DNA of 64,000 nt, from the NCBI RefSeq assembly GCF_002975175.1, contig NZ_PCNZ01000023.1, positions 1-64,000 on the forward strand, read 5' to 3'. Below, one piece after another: positions 51,220 to 61,500 of this stretch; the first letter of the stretch is position 1; each line of letters begins with the position of its first letter. Origin of the DNA: Bacillus sp. MYb209. Its GTDB lineage: Bacteria; Bacillota; Bacilli; Bacillales; Bacillaceae_G. The notes beneath the pieces were generated by a model, which saw nothing but the letters and a program-made list of their open reading frames with translations, ran no database searches and had not been told where the DNA came from. Made by a program: the position numbers and the translations under genes.

Positions 51220-52198
51220 AATGTGGAAGCAATTCCAGTTTCTTTCGAAGTTTTTCTTCGCTGAAAATCCATCCTGTATATGAACTAATAATATTTAAAT
51301 TTTGATCGAGCTGAACGATTGCGACGAATGGATAATAATCTTTACTTCGATACCGCAAATCAATAAATCGAACTTCATAATAGTTATCATAATCGAAAAT
51401 ATCCCAGCGATATACAGGCGAGAAAGATAAGAAAGCAGATATATTTTCATCTCGCACAGCAGCTTGCATAATGGCGGTATTCGGGAACGGTACGCGATTA
51501 AATTTATCGTATACAAGGATGTTACCGCGGTGCCATCTTGCGACGTAGTAATGTTCAGTTGTAACGATGGCTAAATGATAATGATAAAATTTGTAAGAAG
51601 GAGAAATAATTACTTTCTCTACATTTTTGAAACGTTTGTATACTACACTTTTAATATTTCGATGCATCATAATGCGACCGATGTAGTAAACAAACATTAA
51701 TATATACGCTGCTAAAGCAGTATAGCCTTTATGTGCTCCGACAAGCATACAGGCGATAGCGAGTATATGGATAAAGAAAATGACAGTATCAAACGTATTA
51801 ATTATGCCGAGCGCTACCCATTTTTTTGTGAAGGGCCTTAATGCCTGTGTACCATAGGCATTGAAAATATCCACAAAGACATGAAGAAAGACGGCAATAA
51901 ATGACCAAAGTAGTAGATGCAGATAGGGAGCGTCTGAAAAGAAGGCGAAAGAGATACCACTTATAAGGAGTGACCAAAGAATCACTGCAGGAATGGAATG
52001 AGTAATCCCGCGATGATTTCTTATATATTTAGCGTTATTACGCAATTTTAAAACTGTATCGATGTCAGGAATATTGGAACCGGCAATTGTTGCAAGCATC
52101 ACTGCTTGTGGTCCAATATCACTTTGTGCTATAGCTGGATCTAATGTTGCCAAACTGCCTAGAGTAACGCCCATAACAAGGTGAGTGGCTGTGTCCAT
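51218..52198 (-). CDS. yfhP: membrane-bound metal-dependent hydrolase YfhP
   Basis: A 326-residue protein of the YdjM/YfhP (LexA-regulated hydrolase-like) family. The N-terminal MDTATHLVMG and the GSNIPDID and RNHRGITHS motifs carry the conserved His/Asp metal site. Four to five membrane helices follow (about 55-190), then a soluble C-terminal domain. Substrate unknown. In B. subtilis YfhP is described as affecting yfhQ (mutY) expression; here it is divergent from mutY with 149 bases between. Confidence 0.88.
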   Translation of the reverse strand: MDTATHLVMGVTLGSLATLDPAIAQSDIGPQAVMLATIAGSNIPDIDTVLKLRNNAKYIRNHRGITHSIPAVILWSLLISGISFAFFSDAPYLHLLLWSFIAVFLHVFVDIFNAYGTQALRPFTKKWVALGIINTFDTVIFFIHILAIACMLVGAHKGYTALAAYILMFVYYIGRIMMHRNIKSVVYKRFKNVEKVIISPSYKFYHYHLAIVTTEHYYVARWHRGNILVYDKFNRVPFPNTAIMQAAVRDENISAFLSFSPVYRWDIFDYDNYYEVRFIDLRYRSKDYYPFVAIVQLDQNLNIISSYTGWIFSEEKLRKKLELLPH

Positions 52199-52347
52199 AG
52201 AAATCCACCTCCGTTTTTTATTAATGTAACTCTTTTTATTCGATACCTCAAGTCCTTTGCCTTCTATTTCCTATGTCATCTTACTTAAATTTTTTCCTAA
52301 AATCTTTATAATAGTACGTATATGCAAAAAAATGAGGGGGATCAAGT

Positions 52348-53445
52348 TTGACACTTGAAATATTAAATGAGTTTAACATAGAACAGTTTCAAAATGATTT
52401 AATTGGTTGGTTTGAAAAAGAACAACGTGATTTACCGTGGCGAAAAAATAAAGATCCATACCGTGTTTGGGTTTCGGAAATTATGTTACAGCAAACAAGG
52501 GTAGAGGCTGTAAAACCATATTACGCAAATTTTATGGGGAAGTTTCCTACGCTTGAAGCGCTAGCAACTGCCGAGGATGAAGAAGTATTAAAAGCATGGG
52601 AAGGCTTAGGGTATTATTCTAGAGCACGAAATTTACATGCTGCAGTAAAAGAGGTAAAAGAAGTATACGGCGGGACAGTACCGAGCGATGTAAAGAAAAT
52701 TGAAAAATTAAAAGGAGTGGGACCATATACAAAAGGTGCCATTTTAAGCATTGCATATGGCATACCAGAGCCAGCGGTTGATGGAAATGTTATGCGCGTA
52801 TTATCTCGTATTTTATCAGTGTGGGATGATATTGCAAAACCGAAGACGAGAAAAGTTTTTGAAGAGATTGTGCGTGAAATTATTTCGACAGAAAATCCAT
52901 CTTATTTTAACCAAGGTTTGATGGAATTAGGGGCGTTAATTTGTATACCGAAAAATCCATCTTGTTTACTTTGTCCTGTACGTGAACATTGCAGAGGGTA
53001 TGCTGAAGGTGTTCAAAAAGAACTACCAGTGAAGAGTAAAGCGAAAGCACCTACAATGGTACCGCTCGTTGCAGGAGTACTTCAAACTGAAGATGGCCAT
53101 TACGTAATTAATAAACGCCCAAGTACAGGATTACTGGCTAATATGTGGGAGTTCCCGAATATTGAACTAGGTGAAGGTATTCGTAATCAGAAACAACAGC
53201 TTACGGATTATATGAAGGAGAGCTTTAATCTCTCTGTTTCAATTGATGAATACGCGATGAATGTACAACATACTTTTACACATCGTACTTGGGATATATT
53301 TATATTTTACGGAAAAGTAACAGGGAATATTGTCGAAACGGATACACTAAAGTTTGTGTCGAAAGAAGCGTTTGAACAGTTACCTTTCTCGAAATCACAT
53401 CGTACAATTTACGAAAAGTGTGTTGAGAAAATTACAATGCAATAA
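52348..53445 (+). CDS. mutY: A/G-specific adenine glycosylase MutY
   Basis: A 365-residue glycosylase that removes adenine opposite 8-oxoguanine. The helix-hairpin-helix [13 protein letters not shown] is followed by [11 protein letters not shown] with the catalytic Asp. The [4Fe-4S] cluster is C199-x6-C206-x2-C209-x5-C215. The C-terminal NUDIX-like domain recognises 8-oxoG. The start is TTG 52348, behind GAGGGGG. Monocistronic, with a strong terminator. Confidence 0.95.
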   Translation: MTLEILNEFNIEQFQNDLIGWFEKEQRDLPWRKNKDPYRVWVSEIMLQQTRVEAVKPYYANFMGKFPTLEALATAEDEEVLKAWEGLGYYSRARNLHAAVKEVKEVYGGTVPSDVKKIEKLKGVGPYTKGAILSIAYGIPEPAVDGNVMRVLSRILSVWDDIAKPKTRKVFEEIVREIISTENPSYFNQGLMELGALICIPKNPSCLLCPVREHCRGYAEGVQKELPVKSKAKAPTMVPLVAGVLQTEDGHYVINKRPSTGLLANMWEFPNIELGEGIRNQKQQLTDYMKESFNLSVSIDEYAMNVQHTFTHRTWDIFIFYGKVTGNIVETDTLKFVSKEAFEQLPFSKSHRTIYEKCVEKITMQ

Positions 53446-53450
53446 ATAAT

Positions 53451-53488
53451 AAAAAACGTGTTCCAGAACTTTGGAACACGTTTTTTAT
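53451..53488 (+). terminator. terminator of mutY
   Basis: 15-bp stem AAAAAACGTGTTCCA (53451-53465) / TGGAACACGTTTTTT (53472-53486). Confidence 0.9.
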
Positions 53489-53530
53489 ATTGAAAATAAA
53501 TTTGTATTTTGAGGCTGAAAATCCACACGT

Positions 53531-53707
53531 TTATAATCCGCCCCGTGACTCGATTTCTTTCACAACTTCTTTATAAATCGTTTGTCCCTCTACATTTAGA
53601 TAAGGCATAATTTGCTGAAATGAATGATGAAAATAAGCTAATTCATCCTCTTTCCATTCATTTTTGGAAATCATAGTTAGCTCAGTCATATCACGTCCAG
53701 TATACAT
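53531..53707 (-). CDS. small cytosolic protein next to mutY (YfhS-position)
   Basis: A 58-residue soluble protein (MYTGRDMTELTMISKNEWKE and 38 more residues), acidic, helical, no Cys. ATG at 53707 has GGAGGTGGG at ideal spacing. I recall similar short proteins annotated only as cytosolic protein in the B. cereus group; whether it is related to yfhS, which holds a nearby place in B. subtilis, is unclear. Function unknown. Confidence 0.72.
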   Translation of the reverse strand: MYTGRDMTELTMISKNEWKEDELAYFHHSFQQIMPYLNVEGQTIYKEVVKEIESRGGL

Positions 53708-53832
53708 ATTCCCACCTCCATCATATGTAGTTTGAATGAGTGATAAGAGATATATGCGGAAATTATAAAAAAGAAAATTACGGATAGTTTCTAGATAGAT
53801 TGGTTACATTATTTGTTGTGGAGGTGAGAAAG

Positions 53833-54114
53833 ATGAGTAAAAAACAACAAGGTTATAATAAGGCAACTTCTGGTGCTAGCATTCAAAGTACAAATGCTAG
53901 CTATGGTACAGAATTTGCAACTGAAACAAATGTACAAGCAGTAAAACAAGCAAACGCACAATCAGAAGCAAAGAAAGCACAAGCTTCTGGTGCTCAAAGT
54001 GCAAATGCTAGTTATGGTACAGAGTTTGCAACTGAAACAGATGTGCATGCAGTGAAACAAGCAAACGCACAATCAGCTGCAAAAAAATCACAATCTTCTA
54101 GCTCAAATCAGTAA
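53833..54114 (+). CDS. sspE: gamma-type small acid-soluble spore protein
   Basis: A 93-residue gamma SASP. Two near-identical repeats of about 30 residues each contain [12 protein letters not shown], whose EFATE is the GPR germination-protease cleavage site, followed by VKQANAQS. It stores amino acids in the forespore. ATG 53833 follows GAGGTGAGAAAG; the frame upstream lacks a ribosome site. The following genes ygaB, ntdP and ygaD are in B. subtilis order. Confidence 0.95.
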   Translation: MSKKQQGYNKATSGASIQSTNASYGTEFATETNVQAVKQANAQSEAKKAQASGAQSANASYGTEFATETDVHAVKQANAQSAAKKSQSSSSNQ

Positions 54115-54120
54115 CGAAGA

Positions 54121-54154
54121 AAAACACTTCTCTAACTCAAGAGAAGTGTTTTCT
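54121..54154 (+). terminator. terminator of sspE
   Basis: 13-bp stem AAAACACTTCTCT (54121-54133) / AGAGAAGTGTTTT (54140-54152). Confidence 0.88.
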
Positions 54155-54300
54155 TTGTGCGCGGGTCATTGTAATGAAAATATAATGACCGACATAACTT
54201 CTAATAAGTCAACAAATGTAGTCAAAGGAGAAAGAAGTTAACGATTAGAAATATGTAATAGGAATTATAACTGATGAATGAATTAAAAAGGGGGTAAGTG

Positions 54301-54555
54301 ATGAACGATTTTGATAAGTTGGTAGGAGAGCAGTTGGAAACGATGGATGAGCTTTTAAAGTTACAATCACATTTAGAGAAGTATCAGCAAATTGAAATGA
54401 GTGGAAGGGATACGAGCGATAAAAAAGAATTGCATTTTATCCGTCAAGAAATATACAGAACAGAAATAGCATTAAAACTTTTGCATGAAAAATTTGAACA
54501 GCAAACGAATAATGTGATTCAATCTTTTGAGACCGAAAAAATAATTTCAAATTAA
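54301..54555 (+). CDS. ygaB: YgaB-like coiled-coil protein
   Basis: An 84-residue charged, fully helical protein with heptad-like Leu spacing (EQLETMDELLKLQSHLEKY), likely a coiled coil. By position between sspE and ntdP it corresponds to B. subtilis ygaB; function unknown. ATG 54301 follows GGGGGTAAG; the GTG codon just before it is a less likely start. Confidence 0.78.
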   Translation: MNDFDKLVGEQLETMDELLKLQSHLEKYQQIEMSGRDTSDKKELHFIRQEIYRTEIALKLLHEKFEQQTNNVIQSFETEKIISN

Positions 54556-54874
54556 GGGTGAGATATGTTGTTGATTTTAGGGGAAAGTCCTTTCTTAAAC
54601 AGAGATGAGGGGGACTTTTCTTTTTGTTATATCTTCGTTTAATCTTCTAAAATACGTATTGCTAACTCATAGAGGATTTTCCTTTATTAAAAGGGTTGGT
54701 GATGTGGTATTCAATAATACAAACTTCATTATATTCCTCATGAAAACAAGTGTCTTATCGCTTTAGTTTTAAAATTTTGACAAAAAAGTTATAATAGAAA
54801 AAAAGTGAATGCAGTTCAAGGGGTAGTTAAGACAACTTAAGAATGGCATTTGCAGTTGAAAGAAGGGAGCATAT
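54556..54874 (+). other. ygaB-ntdP gap: terminator and ntdP leader
   Basis: A hairpin GAAAGTCC (54583-54590) / GGACTTTT (54612-54619) with T-run ends the ygaB transcript. A TATAAT at 54791-54796 marks a probable ntdP promoter. The leader from about 54805 contains a possible pairing of ATGCAG with TTGCAT-like bases, too weak to call a riboswitch. No gene is supported. Confidence 0.5.
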
Positions 54875-55405
54875 ATGGGATTTCCCAAAGAAGGAGAAAA
54901 GGTACAAATACATAGTTATAAACATAATGGCTCCATTCATAGAATGTGGGAAGAGACAACGATTTTAAAAGGGACGCAGAGCCTTGTGATCGGAGCGAAT
55001 GATCGTACAGTAGTTACGGAATCAGATGGCCGAACATGGATTACTCGCGAACCTGCGATTTGTTACTTCCATGCCAATTATTGGTTTAATGTGATTGGAA
55101 TGCTAAGGGAAGAAGGAGTATATTATTATTGTAATTTAAGTTCTCCTTTTGCATATGACTCTGAGGCATTAAAGTATATCGATTACGATTTAGATATTAA
55201 AGTGTATCCGGATATGACATATACACTTTTAGATGAAGATGAGTATGAGAAGCATAGCCAAATCATGCAGTACCCACCTGTTATTGATACAATTTTAAAA
55301 CGAAATGTAGCACATTTAACACAGTGGATTCATCAAAGGAAAGGTCCATTCGCACCGGATTTCGTAGATATGTGGTACGAAAGATATTTAATGTACAGAA
55401 ATTAA
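54875..55405 (+). CDS. ntdP: nucleoside tri-/diphosphate phosphatase NtdP (DUF402)
   Basis: A 176-residue DUF402 protein (B. subtilis YgaC). The conserved acidic and Tyr-rich core [13 protein letters not shown] (about 108-120) and later [10 protein letters not shown] coordinate metal in the family. Members hydrolyse nucleoside tri- and diphosphates. GAAAGAAGGGAG precedes ATG 54875. It is followed by a GC-rich hairpin and the ABC transporter gene, as in B. subtilis ygaC-ygaD. Confidence 0.9.
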   Translation: MGFPKEGEKVQIHSYKHNGSIHRMWEETTILKGTQSLVIGANDRTVVTESDGRTWITREPAICYFHANYWFNVIGMLREEGVYYYCNLSSPFAYDSEALKYIDYDLDIKVYPDMTYTLLDEDEYEKHSQIMQYPPVIDTILKRNVAHLTQWIHQRKGPFAPDFVDMWYERYLMYRN

Positions 55406-55406
55406 A

Positions 55407-55439
55407 ACAAACCTGCAGGGGATTTCCCGGCAGGTTTGT
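55407..55439 (+). terminator. hairpin between ntdP and ABC transporter gene
   Basis: ACAAACCTG (55407-55415) / CAGGTTTGT (55431-55439) with inner GGGGA/TTTCCC pairing and no real T-run. Partial terminator or processing hairpin. Confidence 0.6.
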
Positions 55440-55459
55440 CCTATTAGAGGGGGGATTAT

Positions 55460-57220
55460 GTGCAAGGTATAAAAAGATATTTACAATTTGTTAAACCGTA
55501 TCGATGGCTTATTGCTATTACAATTATTATTGGTCTTGTGAAGTTTGGTATCCCGCTTATTATGCCATGGTTATTAAAGTATATTATTGATGATGTTATT
55601 CAAGGCACGGGATCGCTTCAAGAAAAAACGTCTCAATTAATAACCGCAATTGGGATTGCTTTTTTTATTTTTGCAGTAGTAAGACCGCCGATAGAATATT
55701 ATCGTCAATATTTCGCGCAGCGCATTGCCAATACAATACTATACGATTTAAGAAAATACATTTTTGGGCACTTGCAAAAATTGAGCTTACGTTATTATTC
55801 GAACACAAAAACAGGGGAGCTTATTTCACGTGTAATCCATGATGTAGAACAAACGAAGGACTTTGTAATTACTGGTCTTATGAATGTCTGGTTAGATACT
55901 GCAACAATTGTTATTGCTATTATCGTTATGTTTTCTATGAATATAAAATTAACTTTTGTTGCTTTATTAATCTTACCTATTTATGTAGTTGCAGTGAAAT
56001 ATTTTTTCGGGCGCCTTCGAAAATTGACGAAAGAGCGCTCACAAGCGTTAGCAACTATGCAAGGGTATTTACATGAACGTATTCAAGGGATGCAAGTGAC
56101 ACGTAGTTTTGCATTAGAAGAGTATGAAAGAGGACAGTTTGAAAAGAGAAATAATGAATTTTTAACGAAAGCACTAACTCATACGAGTTGGACGGCGAGA
56201 ACGTTTTCGGCAGTGAATACGTTAACGGATTTAGGGCCATTACTTGTTATTGGTTTTGCGGCGTATGAGGTAATTCAAGGATCGTTAACACTGGGGACTA
56301 TGGTTGCTTTTGTTGGATATATGGATAGTTTATATAGTCCGCTTCGCCGCCTTGTTAATTCATCTACAACATTAACACAGTCTTTCGCCTCGATGGATCG
56401 AGTGTTTGAATTGTTGGATGAAAAATATGATATTGTTAATGTGCCAAATGCGGTGCAAACGAAAAGGTTAAATGGGGAAGTTATATTTGATAATGTTTCT
56501 TTTCGTTATAATGCGGATGAAAAAGAAATATTGCATAATCTGTCATTAACTATGCGCCCGGGAGAGAAGGTTGCGCTTGTAGGGGCAAGTGGAGGAGGAA
56601 AGTCATCTCTTGCTAGTTTAATTCCGCGTTTTTATGATGTTTCTGAAGGTGCAGTTTATATAGACGGGATAGATGTAAGAAAGTATAATATGAGAAATTT
56701 ACGTAGTCATATTGGAATTGTGCTACAAGATAATTTGTTATTTAGCGATACAATCGGGGCTAATATTTTATATGGCAATCCGAAAGCTACAGAGGCGGAA
56801 GTGATTTCAGCTGCCAAAGCTGCACAAATTCATAATTTTATTACAGAGTTGCCAGAGGGCTATGGTACTGTCGTTGGGGAACGTGGTGTGAAATTATCTG
56901 GTGGACAAAGACAGCGTGTAGCAATCGCAAGGGTTTTTCTAAAGAATCCGTCTTTACTTATATTAGATGAAGCAACTTCCGCTTTAGATTTAGAAAATGA
57001 ACGATATATTCAAGAGGCACTGCAAACGTTAGCTGCAGATCGGACAACAATTATTATTGCACATCGATTAGCGACGATTACGCATGTCGATACAATTATT
57101 TATGTTGAAGATGGTGAAATAAAAGAAAAGGGTTCTCATGAAGAGTTAATGAAAAAGAGGGGATTTTATTACAATCTATATCAACTTCAGCATATAACAG
57201 AAACAGCTCCTTTAGCGTAA
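55460..57220 (+). CDS. ABC exporter, fused permease-ATPase (YgaD-like)
   Basis: A 586-residue half-transporter that should work as a homodimer. Six membrane helices (about 15-310) precede the ATPase with Walker A GASGGGKSS (about 374), signature LSGGQRQR (about 478), Walker B LLILDEATSALD and the H-loop IIAHRLATI. Typical of lipid or multidrug exporters (MsbA/BmrA group). The GTG start at 55460 follows GAGGGGGG. The substrate is not evident. Position equals B. subtilis ygaD. Confidence 0.92.
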   Translation: MQGIKRYLQFVKPYRWLIAITIIIGLVKFGIPLIMPWLLKYIIDDVIQGTGSLQEKTSQLITAIGIAFFIFAVVRPPIEYYRQYFAQRIANTILYDLRKYIFGHLQKLSLRYYSNTKTGELISRVIHDVEQTKDFVITGLMNVWLDTATIVIAIIVMFSMNIKLTFVALLILPIYVVAVKYFFGRLRKLTKERSQALATMQGYLHERIQGMQVTRSFALEEYERGQFEKRNNEFLTKALTHTSWTARTFSAVNTLTDLGPLLVIGFAAYEVIQGSLTLGTMVAFVGYMDSLYSPLRRLVNSSTTLTQSFASMDRVFELLDEKYDIVNVPNAVQTKRLNGEVIFDNVSFRYNADEKEILHNLSLTMRPGEKVALVGASGGGKSSLASLIPRFYDVSEGAVYIDGIDVRKYNMRNLRSHIGIVLQDNLLFSDTIGANILYGNPKATEAEVISAAKAAQIHNFITELPEGYGTVVGERGVKLSGGQRQRVAIARVFLKNPSLLILDEATSALDLENERYIQEALQTLAADRTTIIIAHRLATITHVDTIIYVEDGEIKEKGSHEELMKKRGFYYNLYQLQHITETAPLA

Positions 57221-57237
57221 AAGGAGCTGTTTTTTAT
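57203..57237. terminator. bidirectional terminator
   Basis: ACAGCTCCTTT (57203-57213) / AAAGGAGCTGT (57220-57230), overlapping the ABC gene end, with T on the right. Confidence 0.85.
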
Positions 57238-58322
57238 TCGTCTTCTTTTTTATCTTCGATTTGGAGTTCGCTTTCTGGTTTATGGTATGTGTAGAAGCTA
57301 TCCACAAGTAAATCTAAATGCTCTACTTCCTCACTGTAGTTAATAATTGAAGAAATAAGAGGGAAGAGGTGTAACCATATTTTATATGCTTCCTCATCGT
57401 CCTTATTTTGATAATCCATAAAGATATCAATCAATTCTTGTTTACCTGTTTCAACTTCATCAAGCATCTCAACGGATTGTTGTTTCTTTGCTTTACCAAT
57501 AAATTTTAATAACACTTGTTCGTGATAATGCGTTAATGAATCAAGCTCGTTTTGAATAGATTCCTGAAACTCTTCTGGCATATAGCGCAGTTCATTTTCA
57601 GTGCGATGTAATGACTTTAACGTACTTAAAGCGCGGCTTGTTGTCGCTAACATTTGTCTGAATAAAACGAGCTTGCGAATTTTCGCGAACTGTATTTTTT
57701 TCGTGTAACTTCTTTCTTCTTTATACAGCAAATAGTAATGATTTAGTTTAATCATTTTTTCTTTCATGCGGTCAATATCGGTTTTTAACGTTGTAAAATC
57801 AGAAGCCTGCCTACTGTTCATACGAATCCATTTGACAATTTCTTCTGTATTATCAACGATGCGATGGTAAAGTTTTGTTTCATATTTTGGCGGCATAAAT
57901 ACTAAATTTACAAGCGAAGCCGCAATAATTCCAATCATAATCGTCGCGAATCGAAGTAAGGCAAAATTAAAGAAATCTTCGCCTTGATACTCCATAATGG
58001 CGATAACTGTTACTAAAGCGATTGATATTGTGTTTTCTAAGCGTAATTGTAAAGTAAGAGCAATTACTAATATACACGTTAATCCAATAATAAAAGGATT
58101 ATGTCCAAAAGCAGTAGCAAATACGATAGCGAATACCGCACCAATTACGTTTGCTTGAATTTGCTCAAGAGCTGTTAAATACGAGCGGTATACAGACGGT
58201 TGAACAGCAAAGATAGCTGAGATTCCCGCAAATACTGGACTCGGTAATTGAAGTAAAATACAAGCAAATAAAGCTAATGTAATGGCAATACCCGTTTTTA
58301 AAATGCGAGCACCAAGTTTCAT
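57234..58322 (-). CDS. aromatic acid exporter-like membrane protein (ArAE/DUF939, YgaE-like)
   Basis: A 362-residue protein. Residues about 5-155 contain five to six membrane helices with the FUSC/ArAE pattern (SAIFAVQPSVYRSYL). The C-terminal 200 residues are soluble and helical, in the DUF939 style. Related proteins export aromatic carboxylates, but activity for this branch is not established. The start used is ATG 58322; a frame opening at 58379 has no ribosome site. Convergent with the ABC gene, as ygaE is near ygaD. Confidence 0.82.
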   Translation of the reverse strand: MKLGARILKTGIAITLALFACILLQLPSPVFAGISAIFAVQPSVYRSYLTALEQIQANVIGAVFAIVFATAFGHNPFIIGLTCILVIALTLQLRLENTISIALVTVIAIMEYQGEDFFNFALLRFATIMIGIIAASLVNLVFMPPKYETKLYHRIVDNTEEIVKWIRMNSRQASDFTTLKTDIDRMKEKMIKLNHYYLLYKEERSYTKKIQFAKIRKLVLFRQMLATTSRALSTLKSLHRTENELRYMPEEFQESIQNELDSLTHYHEQVLLKFIGKAKKQQSVEMLDEVETGKQELIDIFMDYQNKDDEEAYKIWLHLFPLISSIINYSEEVEHLDLLVDSFYTYHKPESELQIEDKKEDE

Positions 58323-58490
58323 ACCCTTATTGATATCCTTTCTCTTGTCATAATGAATGTACAACATGATACTATACATTCATTACAATATGTTAGCAAG
58401 TGATATTTTAGTGACGTTAAAAAGTTTAATAAATAAATTACAATCCATTTATAATTTCTCCAAATTCTCTTTAAACATCTATTCTTAATA

Positions 58491-58518
58491 AAAAAACCTG
58501 CTGAATTTCAGCAGGTTT
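58491..58518 (-). terminator. terminator of glutamate synthase gene
   Basis: AAACCTGCTGAA (58494-58505) / TTCAGCAGGTTT (58507-58518), T-run on the minus strand. Confidence 0.87.
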
Positions 58519-58590
58519 CAAATTGTTATTCTAGATTACTATGCGATGCTTACTTCGTCAATTTTTTTATGAAAATAAATATTGTACATA

Positions 58591-61500
58591 TCATTCAGTT
58601 GAAATAGATGGATCCGCCTGTTCTTTTTTCGGGATAATTTCATAGAAGTGAAGCTGGATATCATCTAATAATGGTGTTAACAAAGCAACTTCTTCATATT
58701 GTTCGTGCTCATTTAATACACGAATGTAGTCTAATAATAATTCATTCACATCTTGCAAACCATTTTTACTAATTGGCTGCAATGTTACATTTGCACCTTT
58801 AGCAATTCTTCTTTTTAAAGCGTGTTCTGTTAAACTTAAGTTTGGCTCATGACGTAAATAAACAACACCACCAGTCATGCCGGCACAAATCCATGGTCCA
58901 GGATCTCCTAAAACAAGAGCGCGACCATTTGTCATATATTCAAAAGCAAATCCTTTTATATTAGAATATACTCCGATATTTCCTTGTTCTTTTTCGCGGA
59001 GTGGTTTTGTAATTCTGCCTCCAATTATCATATCTGCTCCAGAAAGGCGAATGCCAGCACGAGCATCAGCGTTACCTTGCACGTATAGTGCTCCTTTTTG
59101 TGCGCCGTATCCAAATCCTTTTCCGACAGAACCGTTATAATATGTTCCATCTTTTCCTTTTGCTTTCGTTATATAAATGCCACCGCCAAATGAAGTTTTT
59201 CCAATTCCGTCTTGCGCGCCGCCATTTACGTGTATAAATAAGTTCTCGCTATTGTACGCGCCTAATCCGTTTCCAGGAACAGATCCGTTTGTATACTTTA
59301 ATGTAAGTGGTTCAAGATGAGTATTTTCATATAATTTGCTACGAATACGATAACAGGATTCTAGACCGCCCATTACGCGTTGCTCTACGCCGACGCTTAC
59401 TAATTCTTTTGACTGGAGAGAATTTGTTGTTTCAAATTGTTTTTCTTGTACAGATGCCGTTATTTTCACGGATGAATCTTCTATCGTTTGTATTAAATTA
59501 CGTAAGTCTAATAAGTCCTTGCCTCGAGTTTGTTCTAATAAATCCGATCGTCCGATAATATCTTGTAAGTTTGTGTAACCGAGCTGCCCTGTTAAACGTT
59601 TCAATTCTGTACCGAAAGTAGTGAATAGGCTTAATAGCCCTGTAACTGCGCTTTCTAATTCACGTGGAACGAAACGGCGCAGTCCATGTTCTTTCGCTTG
59701 AGCTTCAGATTCAATTTGTGTTGCAATTCCGACGTGGCACGTATCGAGATGACAACCACGGCAAGTTGTACAGCCAATTGCAATCATTGATAATGTGCCA
59801 AATCCAATTCGATTTGCTCCAAGGAGCATGATCTTTAAGGCGTCATTTACACTTCGAATACCGCCATCTGCCCAAATTTCTACTTTATGTCTCATATTTG
59901 CTTCTAGTAACGCATTGTGAGCAGCTTTAACACCGATCTCTACAGGAAGACCTACATGTTGCAATGCGTGAATACGTGCAGCGCCTGTTCCGCCATCAAA
60001 TCCGCTAATGTTAATAAAATCCGCACCAGCTTTTGCGATACCGACAGCAATTGTTCCAATGTTAGGAACGACAGGAACTTTTACGGCTACTTTTGCAAGT
60101 TGATTAGCCGTTTTAATTTCTGTAATCATTTGAGCTAAATCTTCAATTGAATAAATATCATGGTTATTAGATGGTGAGATTAAATCTGAACCGATAGTCG
60201 CGTTACGTGCTTCAGCGATTTTGGCTGTTACTTTGGAACCTGGTAAATGTCCACCTTCACCAGGTTTTGCGCCTTGACCGATTTTTATTTCAATTAAGTT
60301 TGATGAATTTAGTAATTCAGCGTTTACTCCAAATCGGCCAGATGCAACTTGTTGTCCGCGTGTATGTGGGTATTTACCAATCATATCTTTAATTTCGCCG
60401 CCTTCACCGTTCAAACTAATCATATTTAGTTGATCAGCAGCTTCTGCATATGCACGGAAGGCAATTTCATTTTGAGAACCAAATGACATGGAACTAATAA
60501 TAAATGGTAAATCATGATTGTGAATGCCGATGGACACTTCTTCAGTCGGAACTACATGCTGTGCTTGTTTTGTTTGAACAAGGTGCCGAATTGCGATTGG
60601 GTTATTTTCTTCTAATTCACTTAACTTATCGCGGTAATCATCATAAGGGTTTCCTTTTGCAACATCACCAATTGCTTTCCAAATCCGCGGGAATATATGA
60701 AATGATTTTCTCATTCTAACTTTTGGATTGTTATAATCATCAGCTCGAATTTTTGCATCTTCAGCAAGTGATTCAAGTGAAAAAGCTAAATTATTTGAAC
60801 CGAAGAAATTTGTGATTTGTAATATGTTAGCGATTTCCTCATGTAATCCGATAGAGGAGAAGAGGCGACCGTAACCGCGTAATTCATGAATTCCAATCGT
60901 TGAAATTACTTTCTCTAGTCCTTTATTAAGTGCAGTATACAAATTAGCAATTGATGCTTTTGTTCCATCATTTACCGTCGCGAACAATAAATATGGATTA
61001 ATACCATCTGCCCCTAATCCGTATAGCGTGACGATATCGTGTAAGGAGCGAAGGGCACCGGAACGTATAACGAGAGAGCATTTCCGGCGTAATTTATTTT
61101 CAGTTAATGCTTGATGTACTTTAGCAGTAACTAAATGTGGATCAATCCATAATAGTCCATTTTGATGAGATTTAGCGTCATCTAATAATAGTAGGGAAGC
61201 CCCATTTTTAACGGCTGCTATCGCTTCGGAACTAATTCGATTTAATGCGATTTGTAGAGTTTCTGATGGACTAAATGTAATAGAAATTGTAGAGACAGAG
61301 CTATGAGTAATGAATAGCTGTATAAGTTGTTCGTACGTAATCGTGTGTAAGTCTGCCGCGATAGATTGAGCTAAATTCTCTTCTAAAATAATGGGTGAAA
61401 GCATCTCGATTATAAATGGTTGTTTAGAGTTATCTAATAAACCCGGACGCTCTCCGAGTGCAGTACGTGTGGAGAAGTGTTCGACTTCTCGATCACGATC

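Noticed and set aside
54565-54642. 25-codon frame after ygaB
   Set aside because: It overlaps the terminator stem, and its ribosome-like sequence is part of the ygaB end.
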